Of a DNA stretch of 64,000 nucleotides, positions 44,335 through 53,087 are shown piece after piece. The position numbers were made by a program, and so were the translations under genes. Position 1 is the first letter of the stretch; every line of letters starts with the position of its first letter. The DNA lies in NCBI GenBank assembly GCA_045534635.1, contig JAZSKB010000051.1, positions 1 through 64,000 on the forward strand. Reading direction: 5' to 3'. The notes beneath the pieces were generated by a model. It did not search any database. It had not been told where the DNA came from and worked only from the letters and a program-made list of their open reading frames with translations. Origin of the DNA: UBA1205 sp045534635. GTDB lineage: Bacteria > Bacteroidota > Bacteroidia > Bacteroidales > WCHB1-69.

Positions 44335-44965
44335 TGTTTTCTCCTCCTATCATTGATTTAATAGTATTATATGCTTTGTTTACTGCATCGCAATAAGCAC
44401 GAGAACTAATAGTTGCTGCTGTAATTGCGTCAATGTTACCACCATCGTTTTTAACTTTCAAGACAAAATTATTAGGATTTTTTCCTTCAAATTGTTGATA
44501 AAATTTTTTATCTGCTATTTTTGAACCTAAACCGGGAGTTTCCGAATGAGAAAGAACAGCAATTTGGTAAATATCGCCATTAGGTAAAAAACCAACCATT
44601 AAATCGAAACGACCTGCATAACCTTTATTGGTAAATGTTTCTACAGCAAATCCTACTAATTTTTCGTTTTTATACGCTTTGTGAATGGTAATAGAGTCGG
44701 CTTTTAACTCTTTTTTCAAAATATCATCATTAAGCGTTTTTTTATTGTCATTAGAAATAGGTGCAATTATTTTTTCTGTTTCCAATCGTGTATAATCTGG
44801 CAAAACTTGCTTTATTGCATTTTCTTTTTTTGCTTCTTTCGATTGTTCAATAGATTTTTTTGTAGATTTATATACTATGCCTAAAACACTTGCAGAAATG
44901 GCGGCAATTAACAATAAACATAATACAATGTTTTTAAAATTTGATGCTATTTTTTTTTGTGCCAT
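44327..44965 (-). CDS. rnfG: Rnf electron transport complex subunit G
   Basis: A 212-residue protein with an N-terminal membrane helix (about residues 10-30) and a periplasmic FMN-binding domain. The covalent-flavin motif, usually S/T-G-A-T, reads DAITAATISSRAYCDAV here, so the glycine is replaced by alanine while the flavin-bearing threonine is kept. SETPGLGSKIADKKFYQQFEGK is the family signature. Cotranscribed with its neighbours (14 bp after rnfD). Confidence 0.94.
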   Translation of the reverse strand: MAQKKIASNFKNIVLCLLLIAAISASVLGIVYKSTKKSIEQSKEAKKENAIKQVLPDYTRLETEKIIAPISNDNKKTLNDDILKKELKADSITIHKAYKNEKLVGFAVETFTNKGYAGRFDLMVGFLPNGDIYQIAVLSHSETPGLGSKIADKKFYQQFEGKNPNNFVLKVKNDGGNIDAITAATISSRAYCDAVNKAYNTIKSMIGGENNE

Positions 44966-44979
44966 ATTTTGATGTATTT

Positions 44980-46002
44980 TTATTGTTTAACGGTTAATTT
45001 TTCTCCAAAACGTTTTGGTTTCAACCATTTATTAATCAAAGGAGTAAATCCATTCATAATAAGAATAGCGAAAGACATTCCTTCTGGATATGCTCCCCAA
45101 ACCTTAATCAGAACGGTAATGATACCAATACAAACACCATAAAGTAACATTCCTTTTTTTGTCATAGGAGAAGTTACCATATCGGTAGCCATAAAAATAG
45201 CACCTAACAAAACACCTCCTGAAAGTAAATGAAACATAGGAAAGGCTGTATGCATTTCTGGAGAAATACATGATTCTGGGAAGAAATAATATATAAATTC
45301 TGTAAAAATAACAATAGTTCCTAAAATAGAAACAGGAATATGCCAAGAAATTATTCGTCGAGATAATAAAATAATACCTCCTATAATCAAAGCAATAGCA
45401 GAAGTTTCACCAAGAGAACCTCCCATATTGCCTAAAAACATATCAAGATTATTTGGAAGATTGTTCATAATTTGATTAAAAGGTTCTCCATTTTTCAAGC
45501 CTTCTTTGACAATTGCTAATGGAGTAGGTCCTGTTACAGCATCTACACCTGAAAAATCCAATATACTTACCTTAGGCCAAGTAGTCATTTGTACAGGAAA
45601 AGAAATAAGCAAAAATATACGAGCAACAATAGCAGGATTAAAAATATTTTTGCCTAAACCTCCAAATGCCATTTTGCCAATACCGATAGCAACTAATGCT
45701 CCTATAACAATAATCCACCAAGGAAGATTAGAAGGAACATTAAATGCCAATAATAAACCTGTAATAACGGCAGAACCATCTGTAATTGTTGTTTCTCCTT
45801 TTATTAAAAATTTTTGAATCAACCACTCAATCAAAAGACATGAGATAACAGAAATGAGGGTTACTTTCAATGCTCCCAATCCAAAGAAATATATTGATGC
45901 TAAAAAAGCGGGCATCAATGCAATAACTACTGTCCACATTATTTTCCTCGATGAATCTTGAGTGTGAATGTGAGGAGACCCTGATATTTGTAACATATTC
46001 AT
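44980..46002 (-). CDS. rnfD: Rnf electron transport complex subunit D
   Basis: A 340-residue polytopic protein of the RnfD/NqrB family: SPHIHTQDSSRKIMWTVVIALMPAFLAS at the N-terminus, GKNIFNPAIVARIFLLISFP, the covalent-FMN region DAVTGPTPLAIVKEG (about residues 190-205) and FMATDMVTSPMTKKGMLLYG. It carries electrons and ions across the membrane. 27 bp after rnfC. Confidence 0.96.
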   Translation of the reverse strand: MNMLQISGSPHIHTQDSSRKIMWTVVIALMPAFLASIYFFGLGALKVTLISVISCLLIEWLIQKFLIKGETTITDGSAVITGLLLAFNVPSNLPWWIIVIGALVAIGIGKMAFGGLGKNIFNPAIVARIFLLISFPVQMTTWPKVSILDFSGVDAVTGPTPLAIVKEGLKNGEPFNQIMNNLPNNLDMFLGNMGGSLGETSAIALIIGGIILLSRRIISWHIPVSILGTIVIFTEFIYYFFPESCISPEMHTAFPMFHLLSGGVLLGAIFMATDMVTSPMTKKGMLLYGVCIGIITVLIKVWGAYPEGMSFAILIMNGFTPLINKWLKPKRFGEKLTVKQ

Positions 46003-46029
46003 AAAATATTTATTTTCTTTTGTAAATAA

Positions 46030-47361
46030 TTAATTTTGAGATATTCTTGCTCTTATCATAGCTCCTGTTTTATTTTTTCCCAATCGCATATAATCCAAAA
46101 GAGGACGAGCAGATGGACAAGTAAATTGACAAGAACCACATTCGATACAAGACATAATTTGTTCACTTTCACATTCTTCAAAACGACCTTGTTTTGATAA
46201 TACCGAAAGCAAATAAGGTTCTAAACCCATTGGGCAAACATTGACACAACGTCCGCAACGAATACAATTACTTGGTTGTAAGCGTTTTGCTTCTGCTGTT
46301 GTTATTTGCAATAAACTAGAAAAGCCTTTAGCGGTAAAAGCGTTAAGATTAATGATTGTTTTTCCCATCATAGGACCTCCACTAACAAGTTTTCCTGTAT
46401 TTTCTGCTAAACCTCCATTGGCTTCTATTATATTGGAAATAGGGGTTCCTAAACGAACACGATAGTTTTTCGGTGTTACAGATTTTCCAGAATAAGTCAT
46501 ATAATTGGAAATAAGGGGTTTATTTTTTTGAACGGCTTCGTAAACGGCTAATGCTGTACATGCATTATCAACAACACAACCAACATCTATAGGCAATTTT
46601 CCTGCAGGAACTTCTCTATTGGCTATCGCTTTTATTAATTGTTTTTCTGCTCCTTGTGGATATTTTGTTTTTAAAGTAACTATATGAACTCCATTGTATT
46701 TTTTTGCAATAGTAGTCATATTGGCAATAGCCTCGCTTTTATTTTGTTCTATTCCTATATAAACATCATTTAAATGCAATGCTTTACGTAAAATACAAGC
46801 TCCAATAATAAGTTCTTCTCCGCGTTCTATCATTATTCTATTATCTACAGAGATATATGGTTCACATTCTGCTGCGTTGATAATACAATATTGTGCTTTT
46901 TTGCCATCGGGAATCATTAATTTGACATGCGTTGGAAAACATGCTCCGCCTAATCCTACAATTCCACATTCTTTTATTTTATTGATAATTTCAGTACTTT
47001 CCATTTTGATGTCTGAAATTATATCGGGACTTCTATCAATAGATTCTTCCCAAATATCATCTTCTACATCAATAAAAATTGCTTGTTTTTTAAACCCTGC
47101 AAAATCAGATACAGTTTCTATTTTTGATACTACTCCAGAGCAAGAGGCATGTAAATTAGCAGAAACAAAAGATTCTCCCTTGGCTATCATTTGACCAACT
47201 TTTACATTTTCTCCTTTGGCAACAATTATTGTAGCAGGGGCTCCTAAATGTTGGGAAGCATACAAAACTACTTGTTTGGGATTTGGGAAATCCTCAAGCG
47301 TTGATTTGTGAGCAAATTTATTTTCTTCGGGATGAATCCCTCCTTTACTAAAGGTTTTCAC
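46030..47361 (-). CDS. rnfC: Rnf electron transport complex subunit C
   Basis: The GTG at 47361 (VKTFSKGGIHPEENK) is chosen as start: RnfC proteins begin with such a K-T-F-x-GGIHP segment, and the 35 codons upstream in frame are low-complexity and cross the promoter. The 443-residue protein has the NADH/FMN-binding domain (GIVGLGGACFPTHVKL, INAAECEPYISVDNR) and two 4Fe-4S motifs near the C-terminus (CIRCGRCVNVCP and CIECGSCQFTCP). It oxidises or reduces NAD. First gene of the operon; rnfB, which normally precedes it, is absent. Confidence 0.94.
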   Translation of the reverse strand: MKTFSKGGIHPEENKFAHKSTLEDFPNPKQVVLYASQHLGAPATIIVAKGENVKVGQMIAKGESFVSANLHASCSGVVSKIETVSDFAGFKKQAIFIDVEDDIWEESIDRSPDIISDIKMESTEIINKIKECGIVGLGGACFPTHVKLMIPDGKKAQYCIINAAECEPYISVDNRIMIERGEELIIGACILRKALHLNDVYIGIEQNKSEAIANMTTIAKKYNGVHIVTLKTKYPQGAEKQLIKAIANREVPAGKLPIDVGCVVDNACTALAVYEAVQKNKPLISNYMTYSGKSVTPKNYRVRLGTPISNIIEANGGLAENTGKLVSGGPMMGKTIINLNAFTAKGFSSLLQITTAEAKRLQPSNCIRCGRCVNVCPMGLEPYLLSVLSKQGRFEECESEQIMSCIECGSCQFTCPSARPLLDYMRLGKNKTGAMIRARISQN

Positions 47362-47398
47362 GTGTCTGTGTTTTAGTTGATACTCATTTTTCGATTTG

Positions 47399-47406
47399 CA
47401 AATATA
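47399..47406 (-). promoter_or_regulatory. -7 element of the rnf operon promoter
   Basis: Minus-strand TATATTTG followed by CA, 38 bp before the chosen rnfC start. Its position supports rnfC as first gene. Confidence 0.65.
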
Positions 47407-47639
47407 CAAAAAAAAATTAATTTCTTTTAAAAAAAAAAAATTTTTATACAAGATAAAAAAAAGCATTTTATTCTTTGATGTAAACCACTTATTCGATAAA
47501 AATAAATCTAATTACTGACAAAAAATCATACAAAATTTTGACATCATTTAGAAGTTTTTAAACGCTTCTTTTGGAAAAATCACAGAATCGCTATCTTGAA
47601 AAAAAGATTATTTTTTTATTATAAAAAACGTAACAAAAA

Positions 47640-47690
47640 AAAAATCAATACTTTATGATTTTGTATAAAAAAAAGTTGTATCTTTGCAAC
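47640..47690 (+). promoter_or_regulatory. Promoter of the RhuM-Fic gene (near-duplicate of the mcrB promoter)
   Basis: TTTTG at 47659-47663 and the -7 element TATCTTTG at 47679-47686 are 15 bp apart. The surrounding block (AAAATCAATA, then TTTATG, TTTTGT, AAAAAGTTGTA) recurs at 48747-48793 before mcrB. Confidence 0.72.
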
Positions 47691-47750
47691 GTTTGTGAAA
47701 TATAATTTTACAAGTGATTTTGAATTTGAAAAGTTGGATTAAAATACTTG

Positions 47751-48740
47751 ATGGAAGAGAATAAGATTATTATCTATCAAACGGAGGACGGACAGACACA
47801 GATTGATGTCCGAATGGAGAATGAGACCGTGTGGCTGACGCAGGCTCAGATGGCAGAATTGTTTCAGACAGACCGCACATCAATCGTTCGTCACATCAAT
47901 AACATTTATAAGGTGGAAGAACTTGACAGAGAATCAACCTGTGCAAAAATTGCACAAGTTCAAATTGAGGGCAAAAGAACGGTAAAACGAAGTGTTCCAT
48001 ATTTCAATTTGGACATGATTATTTCTGTGGGTTATCGTGTTAATTCCAAACGAGGTGTTAAGTTTCGTCAGTGGGCAAACCGTATTTTGAAAGATTACCT
48101 CGTCAAAGGCTATGCCGTACACGATCGCATCCGCAAGGAGCAGATTGGCGAGTTGCGGCAACTGGTTGGGATGCTTGGACGTACGATGCAAAGCCAGTCG
48201 TTGCTATCCAATGACGAAACGAATGCTTTGTTTGAGGTAGTCACCGATTATACCTACGCCCTCGACACGCTCGACAACTATGACTACGAGCGACTGACCA
48301 TTGACAAGACCACCAAAGAAGAGCCTTTCCACGCCACATACGAGAATGCGATGAAAGAGATTCGCTTGTTGCGTGAAAAGTTTGGTGGCTCGGTACTCTT
48401 TGGTAACGAGAAGGACGACTCGTTCAAAAGCTCGATTGGACAGATTTACCAGACTTTCGGAGGCGAGGAACTCTACCCGAGTGTGGAGGAAAAAGCCGCA
48501 ATGTTGCTGTATTTGGTAACCAAAAACCACTCGTTCAGCGACGGCAACAAACGCATTGCAGCGACGCTTTTCCTGTGGTTCCTCAACAATAACCGCATCC
48601 TCTATCGCCAAGATGGTTCCAAACGCATTGCCGACAACACCCTCGTCGCTCTAACCCTGATGATTGCCGAGAGCAAAACGGAGGAGAAAGATGTGATGGT
48701 GAAGGTGGTAGTGAATTTGATTAACCAGGAAAATCAATAA
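47751..48740 (+). CDS. RhuM-Fic fusion protein
   Basis: The ATG at 47751 is used rather than the TTG one codon earlier. The 329-residue protein has a RhuM-type N-terminal domain (about residues 1-110: IIIYQTEDGQTQIDVRMENE, WLTQAQMAELFQTDRTSIVRHI helix-turn-helix, YFNLDMIISVGYRVNSKRG) and a C-terminal Fic/Doc domain with the active-site motif HSFSDGNKRIAAT starting at His260. The motif is complete except Ser for Pro in HPF, so the AMP- or phosphotransferase chemistry of Fic proteins is plausible; target unknown. Codon use is GC-richer than the core. Such proteins occur in restriction loci; here McrBC follows. Confidence 0.9.
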   Translation: MEENKIIIYQTEDGQTQIDVRMENETVWLTQAQMAELFQTDRTSIVRHINNIYKVEELDRESTCAKIAQVQIEGKRTVKRSVPYFNLDMIISVGYRVNSKRGVKFRQWANRILKDYLVKGYAVHDRIRKEQIGELRQLVGMLGRTMQSQSLLSNDETNALFEVVTDYTYALDTLDNYDYERLTIDKTTKEEPFHATYENAMKEIRLLREKFGGSVLFGNEKDDSFKSSIGQIYQTFGGEELYPSVEEKAAMLLYLVTKNHSFSDGNKRIAATLFLWFLNNNRILYRQDGSKRIADNTLVALTLMIAESKTEEKDVMVKVVVNLINQENQ

Positions 48741-48746
48741 ACACGT

Positions 48747-48793
48747 AAAAATCAATATTTATGGTTTTGTGCTTAAAAAGTTGTAATTTTGCG
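48747..48793 (+). promoter_or_regulatory. Promoter of mcrBC
   Basis: TTTG at 48766-48769 and the -7 element TAATTTTG at 48784-48791 (spacer 14 bp), followed by GC. Matches the fic promoter over about 45 bp. The leader to the mcrB ATG is about 90 nt. Confidence 0.7.
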
Positions 48794-48888
48794 GCGGAGT
48801 TTTCTTGTTGAGATTCATTTGAAAGATTTGATAGAGAATGAATTGATATTTGCAAATTCATATTTATTTGAACAATTAATAGTATATT

Positions 48889-50730
48889 ATGGACAACATT
48901 CGTTATTGGACCTTTAAACACAAACCGGGAGAAAAAGCTAATGAGGATAAGTGCAAGGAACTTATTTTACAAGCTGTTCGAAACAATTATGTTTTTATGC
49001 AATATGAGTATGGCTTTGAAGACACACGAAAGGTAACACAAAATTGGAATAGAGTGCGAAAAGTATCAGAAGGTGACGTTATTTTTCTCAGAGGTGATAA
49101 AAACATATATGCCTATGGTTATGCCATACGACCTCGGTTGGAAGCTGATATAAAATTAAAAATGCAAGACATTATTGACAATAAAGATCATGGGAAATAT
49201 AACTCTTCCGATTTTTGCGGAATAATACATTTTGAAGACTCTGATGTTTTCTATGAGAACTTAGATGGCGAAGAAAATTGGGGGCAAAGGATTGATGTGG
49301 ATTCTTGGCGATTGTATTATGAGAATGGAATACCTGCGCAATCGCAAGATTTATACCAACAAGGAGAAAATGAATATGGCGTATTGAAAGAATTAAAACC
49401 AGAAAAAGGTAAGGAAATAATTAATGAACTTTATAATTATTTAGGAATGAAAGGAGATGTATTATCATTGTTAAAAACAAATCACAATCTCATTCTCACC
49501 GGTGCTCCGGGAACAGGGAAAACCTATTTGGCAAAACAGGTTGCGAGACTATTGCTTTTTGGAAAAACAAATGAAAATGAACTTAATGATGTTGAACGAA
49601 AACAATTCAACGAACAATATGGTTTCGTCCAATTTCACCCGAGTTATGACTATACTGACTTTGTAGAGGGCTTAAGGCCTATGCAAGATGAAACTGGTAA
49701 TGTTGGGTTTGAACGCAAAGACGGCGTTTTTAAGGCTTTTTGCAAAAAAGCTGTATCATTGCCAAAAAATGACACCATAGACAATTTCAACGAAACGTGG
49801 GATAAGTTGGTTGCCACATTAAATGAAAACAATTACATTGATGTTCCATTTTTAAGCAATAAGAGTAAAAGTTTCAGAGTAGAACTTAATGAGTATGGAA
49901 CAGGATTGGCAAACCGAACTTATCCAAATGACATATACGAGCAAGGTGGATGGATTTCAGGACAGTCCAAGTTTTTCAGCAAAGACCAATTGTATAACAT
50001 ATATAGGGGACTGCCCGGTGTGCCTTCAGGCGGACACGATAATTATCGACGTGCAATTGTCGAAGAAATGAAAAAAAGTTTGGGATTGAAGCCTTATAAA
50101 GAAGGTAATTCTGTGGAGAAATCTGATAAAAACTTTGTCTTCATCATCGACGAAATCAACCGTGGTGAAATCTCCAAGATTTTTGGAGAATTGTTCTTTT
50201 CTATAGATCCAGGATACCGTGGAAAAGAAAAGGGAAAAATAAAAACTCAATATCAAAATCTTATTGAGCAAGGGGATGTATTTTATGATGGTTTTTATGT
50301 CCCCGAAAACGTCTATATCATTGGTACCATGAACGACATCGACCGCAGCGTGGAGAGCATGGACTTTGCTTTCCGCCGGAGATTTGCGTTCAAGGAAATC
50401 AAAGCTATAGACAGAGTTGAAATGCTCTATGACAGCAATAATGGAATTGAAAACTACGCAGACGAGGCAAAAGAACGAATGAGCCGGCTCAACGAGGAGA
50501 TTGAAAGAATTGAAGGTCTTTCTACCGCTTATCACATTGGTCCCGCTTATTTTCTTAAATTGAAAAACTACGATGGCAGCTTCCAAGATTTATGGGACAA
50601 CCATTTGGAAGGACTTTTGAAGGAATATATGCGTGGAATGCAAGGTGTTGAAGATAAGATAAAAACTCTGAAAGAGGCTTATAATAACCCCAAAGCAACA
50701 AATACAGGTGATGCGGATGAAAATCTATGA
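48889..50730 (+). CDS. mcrB: McrB-type AAA+ GTPase of a modification-dependent restriction system
   Basis: A 613-residue protein. Residues about 1-165 form an N-terminal module (RYWTFKHKPGEKANEDKC, VRKVSEGDVIFLRGDKNIYAYGYAIRP) whose layout resembles PUA/EVE-type modified-base readers. The AAA+ motor follows: Walker A GAPGTGKT at residues 205-212, McrB-specific FVQFHPSYDYTDFVEGLRP, Walker B FVFIIDEINRGEISKIFGELFF, and the NTP-sensor segment YIIGTMNDIDRSVESMDFAFRRRF. It should assemble into a ring that translocates DNA and activates the McrC nuclease when foreign modified DNA is recognised. Overlaps mcrC. Confidence 0.92.
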   Translation: MDNIRYWTFKHKPGEKANEDKCKELILQAVRNNYVFMQYEYGFEDTRKVTQNWNRVRKVSEGDVIFLRGDKNIYAYGYAIRPRLEADIKLKMQDIIDNKDHGKYNSSDFCGIIHFEDSDVFYENLDGEENWGQRIDVDSWRLYYENGIPAQSQDLYQQGENEYGVLKELKPEKGKEIINELYNYLGMKGDVLSLLKTNHNLILTGAPGTGKTYLAKQVARLLLFGKTNENELNDVERKQFNEQYGFVQFHPSYDYTDFVEGLRPMQDETGNVGFERKDGVFKAFCKKAVSLPKNDTIDNFNETWDKLVATLNENNYIDVPFLSNKSKSFRVELNEYGTGLANRTYPNDIYEQGGWISGQSKFFSKDQLYNIYRGLPGVPSGGHDNYRRAIVEEMKKSLGLKPYKEGNSVEKSDKNFVFIIDEINRGEISKIFGELFFSIDPGYRGKEKGKIKTQYQNLIEQGDVFYDGFYVPENVYIIGTMNDIDRSVESMDFAFRRRFAFKEIKAIDRVEMLYDSNNGIENYADEAKERMSRLNEEIERIEGLSTAYHIGPAYFLKLKNYDGSFQDLWDNHLEGLLKEYMRGMQGVEDKIKTLKEAYNNPKATNTGDADENL

Positions 50731-52051
50731 CAATACTACTCGTAAATTGTCGGAAGAGGAAATCTCATCGGCAAAACCAGACCTTGAGCGAATTGCCAAT
50801 ATAAAAATTGGCGAACTATCCTTGGAAGACAATCCTAACCTTTTGGTCTTTCCAAGGGATTTGCACCGTTATGGCGATGAAATCAGTGAGAACTGTATAA
50901 TCTCTATGCGTGATGATGATATCTCCACGGGAAACATTATGGGTTTTGTGGGAGTGAACGACACACAATTGGATATCAAATCGCGTTTTGCCAAAGTGGA
51001 CGAGGATGACTATTTCCTTCATTATATGCTCCAGAAAGTTTTTTCTATCAACCTGTTCGATATAAAACACACAACCCGACAAGAGGACATTTTCGATTTT
51101 CTTCTATATCTGTTTCCTCACTTCTTGAAGAAGGCACTTGCACAGGGACTGTTCAAAAAATACAGAAGATTTGAATACAACGATGCCAACATTCGGGGAC
51201 CGATAGACGTAAATCGGCATATCCACGAAAATATTCCTTTCCGAGGAACTGTCGCCTATTCCACACGCGAGCACAGCTATGACAACGAAGTTACGCAGCT
51301 GGTCCGCCACACCATAGAATACATCCGCACCAAAGAGCACGGGGCCATCATTTTGAACAATGACCCAGAAACTAGAAGTTGCATCACGCAAATCACTCTT
51401 GCAACGCAATCGTACAATGTGCGGGAACGTATGAAAGTCATCAACCCAAACCTGCGTCCCATATGCCATCCCTACTTTTCGGCATACACCGACATCCAAA
51501 GCCTTTGCCTTCGAATCCTCCGCCACGAATCTCTCAAATACGGACAGGAAAAAGACAAAGTTTATGGCGTTTTGTTCGATGGGGCTTGGCTGTGGGAGGA
51601 GTATTTGAATACGATTTTGAAAAAATGTGGTTTCAAACATCCTGAAAACAAAAAACAAAAAGGTGGTTTTCGGATGTTTAAAAATGAGTTGGACGATGAT
51701 GCAATCAGCAAAAATAGTCGTCGTTTATATCCCGACTTTTGGAAAAATGACTTCATTCTCGATGCCAAATACAAGCGCCTAAACAATGGTGTTGCACGCG
51801 AAGATTTGTATCAGGTAGTTTCGTATATGTATAGTACGAAGTCTAATAATGGAGGTTTTGTATATCCGTCTGAAACAAAGCAAGATACAATCAATTATCA
51901 TTTAGCTGGCTACGGTGGCATTATGCACATCATTGGTTTACATGTTAGCCATGGTGTCTCTGATTTTAAAGAATATGTCAAAAGAATGAAAGAGTCTGAA
52001 AGTCGGCTTATTGCGACGGCGAGCGACTTGAAAACGAAAAAAACGCTGTAG
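50717..52051 (+). CDS. mcrC: McrC-type nuclease subunit
   Basis: The ATG at 50717 (MKIYDNTTRKLSEEE) is preferred; an ATG at 50711 and a GTG at 50708 are in frame too. The 444-residue protein has the McrC N-terminal domain (GNIMGFVGVNDTQLDIKSRF), the central helical part (IRGPIDVNRHIHENIPFRG) and a C-terminal PD-(D/E)xK nuclease: YPDFWKNDFILDAKYKRLNN, with catalytic Asp349 and Lys351 in DAKYK and the downstream EDLYQVVSYMY. It binds McrB rings and cuts DNA. Start overlaps the mcrB end by 14 bp, so the ratio is set by coupled translation. Confidence 0.92.
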   Translation: MKIYDNTTRKLSEEEISSAKPDLERIANIKIGELSLEDNPNLLVFPRDLHRYGDEISENCIISMRDDDISTGNIMGFVGVNDTQLDIKSRFAKVDEDDYFLHYMLQKVFSINLFDIKHTTRQEDIFDFLLYLFPHFLKKALAQGLFKKYRRFEYNDANIRGPIDVNRHIHENIPFRGTVAYSTREHSYDNEVTQLVRHTIEYIRTKEHGAIILNNDPETRSCITQITLATQSYNVRERMKVINPNLRPICHPYFSAYTDIQSLCLRILRHESLKYGQEKDKVYGVLFDGAWLWEEYLNTILKKCGFKHPENKKQKGGFRMFKNELDDDAISKNSRRLYPDFWKNDFILDAKYKRLNNGVAREDLYQVVSYMYSTKSNNGGFVYPSETKQDTINYHLAGYGGIMHIIGLHVSHGVSDFKEYVKRMKESESRLIATASDLKTKKTL

Positions 52052-52150
52052 ATAGTTTTTCCCTGCCAAAAATTTAGTTTAAAGAAATATAAAATAACCC
52101 TTTCAAATTAGGAGTAGTAACAATTCAATTTGTGAAGTTACAAAAAACAA

Positions 52151-52299
52151 AACCTATAATATTTTATTCCCAAATATCTGGAAGAAAAGGTATAAATTTT
52201 GGTTTTTGTGTAGGAATAAACATGCTAAAAGGATAGGCTTTCAAGAAAAAATTAGCAAAACATTTTACGGTTTCTATAAAAAATGCTACTTTTGCAAAA
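52151..52299 (+). repeat. Interspersed hairpin repeat, copy B, with promoter at its end
   Basis: Shares with copy A (23404) the tail GGATAGGCTTTCAAGAAAAA, AAAACATTTTACGGTTTCTA and the promoter block. The outer stem is CCTA (52153-52156) with TAGG (52211-52214). The block ends in a perfect -7 element TACTTTTG (52287-52294), 24 bp before the ATG at 52319, so this copy supplies the promoter of the next operon. Confidence 0.72.
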
Positions 52300-52318
52300 T
52301 TATATAAAAGGAATACTC

Positions 52319-53074
52319 ATGAGTAAGTACAATATCTTTTTATGGACAATGGTTGGTATCGCTATTCTTGTTTTTTTTGCACTCTACTTTATAAAAGCAG
52401 GATACGGTAAATTCAATAGTAAAAAATGGGGACCATCAATCAACAATAAACTTGCATGGGTGTTAATGGAAGCACCTATTTGTTTATTATTTATTGCATT
52501 TTGGCTTTTTAGTGATAAAACTTTTGAAATTACACCTTTGTTCTTTTTCATTATGTTTGAAATACATTATGTTCAAAGGGCTTTTGTTTTTCCTTTTTTA
52601 ATGCGAGGTTGTAGCAAAATGTCTATAATAGTAATGTTAATGGGTATTACTTTTAATATTGCCAATGCTATTATGCAAGGATATTGGATTTTTTATCTTT
52701 CCGATAAATATACATTGCATTGGCTTACAACACCTCAATTTATAATAGGAACAATAGTATTTTTTATCGGCTGGATTATTAATATAGACTCCGACAGAAG
52801 AATACGAAATTTACGCCAACCGGGAGATTCTAACCATTATTTGCCTCACGGAGGAATGTATAATTATGTTACCTCCGCAAATTATTTTGGAGAACTTGTC
52901 GAATGGTTAGGCTTTGCTATTGCCACATGGTCGTTTGCTGGATTAGTATTTTTTATTTGGACATTTGCTAATTTGGTACCACGTTCCAATGCAATATATC
53001 ATCATTATCAAAAAGAATTTTCACAAGATATGCAAGGAAAAAATCTTCGTAGAGTATTCCCATTTATCTATTAA
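52319..53074 (+). CDS. Steroid 5-alpha-reductase-family (DUF1295-type) membrane protein
   Basis: The ATG at 52319 (MSKYNIFLWTMVGIAILVFF) is used; 12 codons upstream are in the promoter. The 251-residue polytopic protein (about six hydrophobic segments) carries the family hallmark near the C-terminus: RQPGDSNHYLPHGGMYNYVT, SANYFGELVEWLGFAIATWS, NLVPRSNAIYHHYQKEF. These match the NADPH-binding and substrate half of 3-oxo-5-alpha-steroid 4-dehydrogenases. The next gene, 13 bp away, is an Old-Yellow-Enzyme-type reductase, so a role in reducing 3-keto-steroids or bile-acid derivatives is plausible. Confidence 0.87.
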   Translation: MSKYNIFLWTMVGIAILVFFALYFIKAGYGKFNSKKWGPSINNKLAWVLMEAPICLLFIAFWLFSDKTFEITPLFFFIMFEIHYVQRAFVFPFLMRGCSKMSIIVMLMGITFNIANAIMQGYWIFYLSDKYTLHWLTTPQFIIGTIVFFIGWIINIDSDRRIRNLRQPGDSNHYLPHGGMYNYVTSANYFGELVEWLGFAIATWSFAGLVFFIWTFANLVPRSNAIYHHYQKEFSQDMQGKNLRRVFPFIY

Positions 53075-53087
53075 ACAATAAAATATC

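Larger units (their letters stand above)
47362..47750. other. 389-bp divergent intergenic region at the left edge of the defence island
   Basis: Contains the rnf promoter (minus), a long poly-A/T stretch at 47409-47465, AT-rich sequence without an ORF, and the fic promoter (plus, 47640-47690). I see no rnfB remnant, att-site-like repeat or tRNA end. Confidence 0.65.

Noticed and set aside
43778..44356. 192-codon plus-strand ORF
   Set aside because: Antisense to rnfE, which is certain; the Lys/Pro/Thr-rich reading is a shadow of membrane helices.
47409..47465. N-terminal extension of RnfC by 35 codons
   Set aside because: It is Phe/Lys low-complexity translation of poly-A/T DNA and crosses the promoter; a GTG start at 47361 fits RnfC proteins.
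47362..47750. Integration-site repeats or tRNA fragment at the defence-island border
   Set aside because: No direct repeat with the 52.05-52.3 kb side and no tRNA-like sequence was found by eye.
50026..50586. 186-codon minus-strand ORF
   Set aside because: Antisense to the mcrB AAA+ motor, whose motifs are clear.
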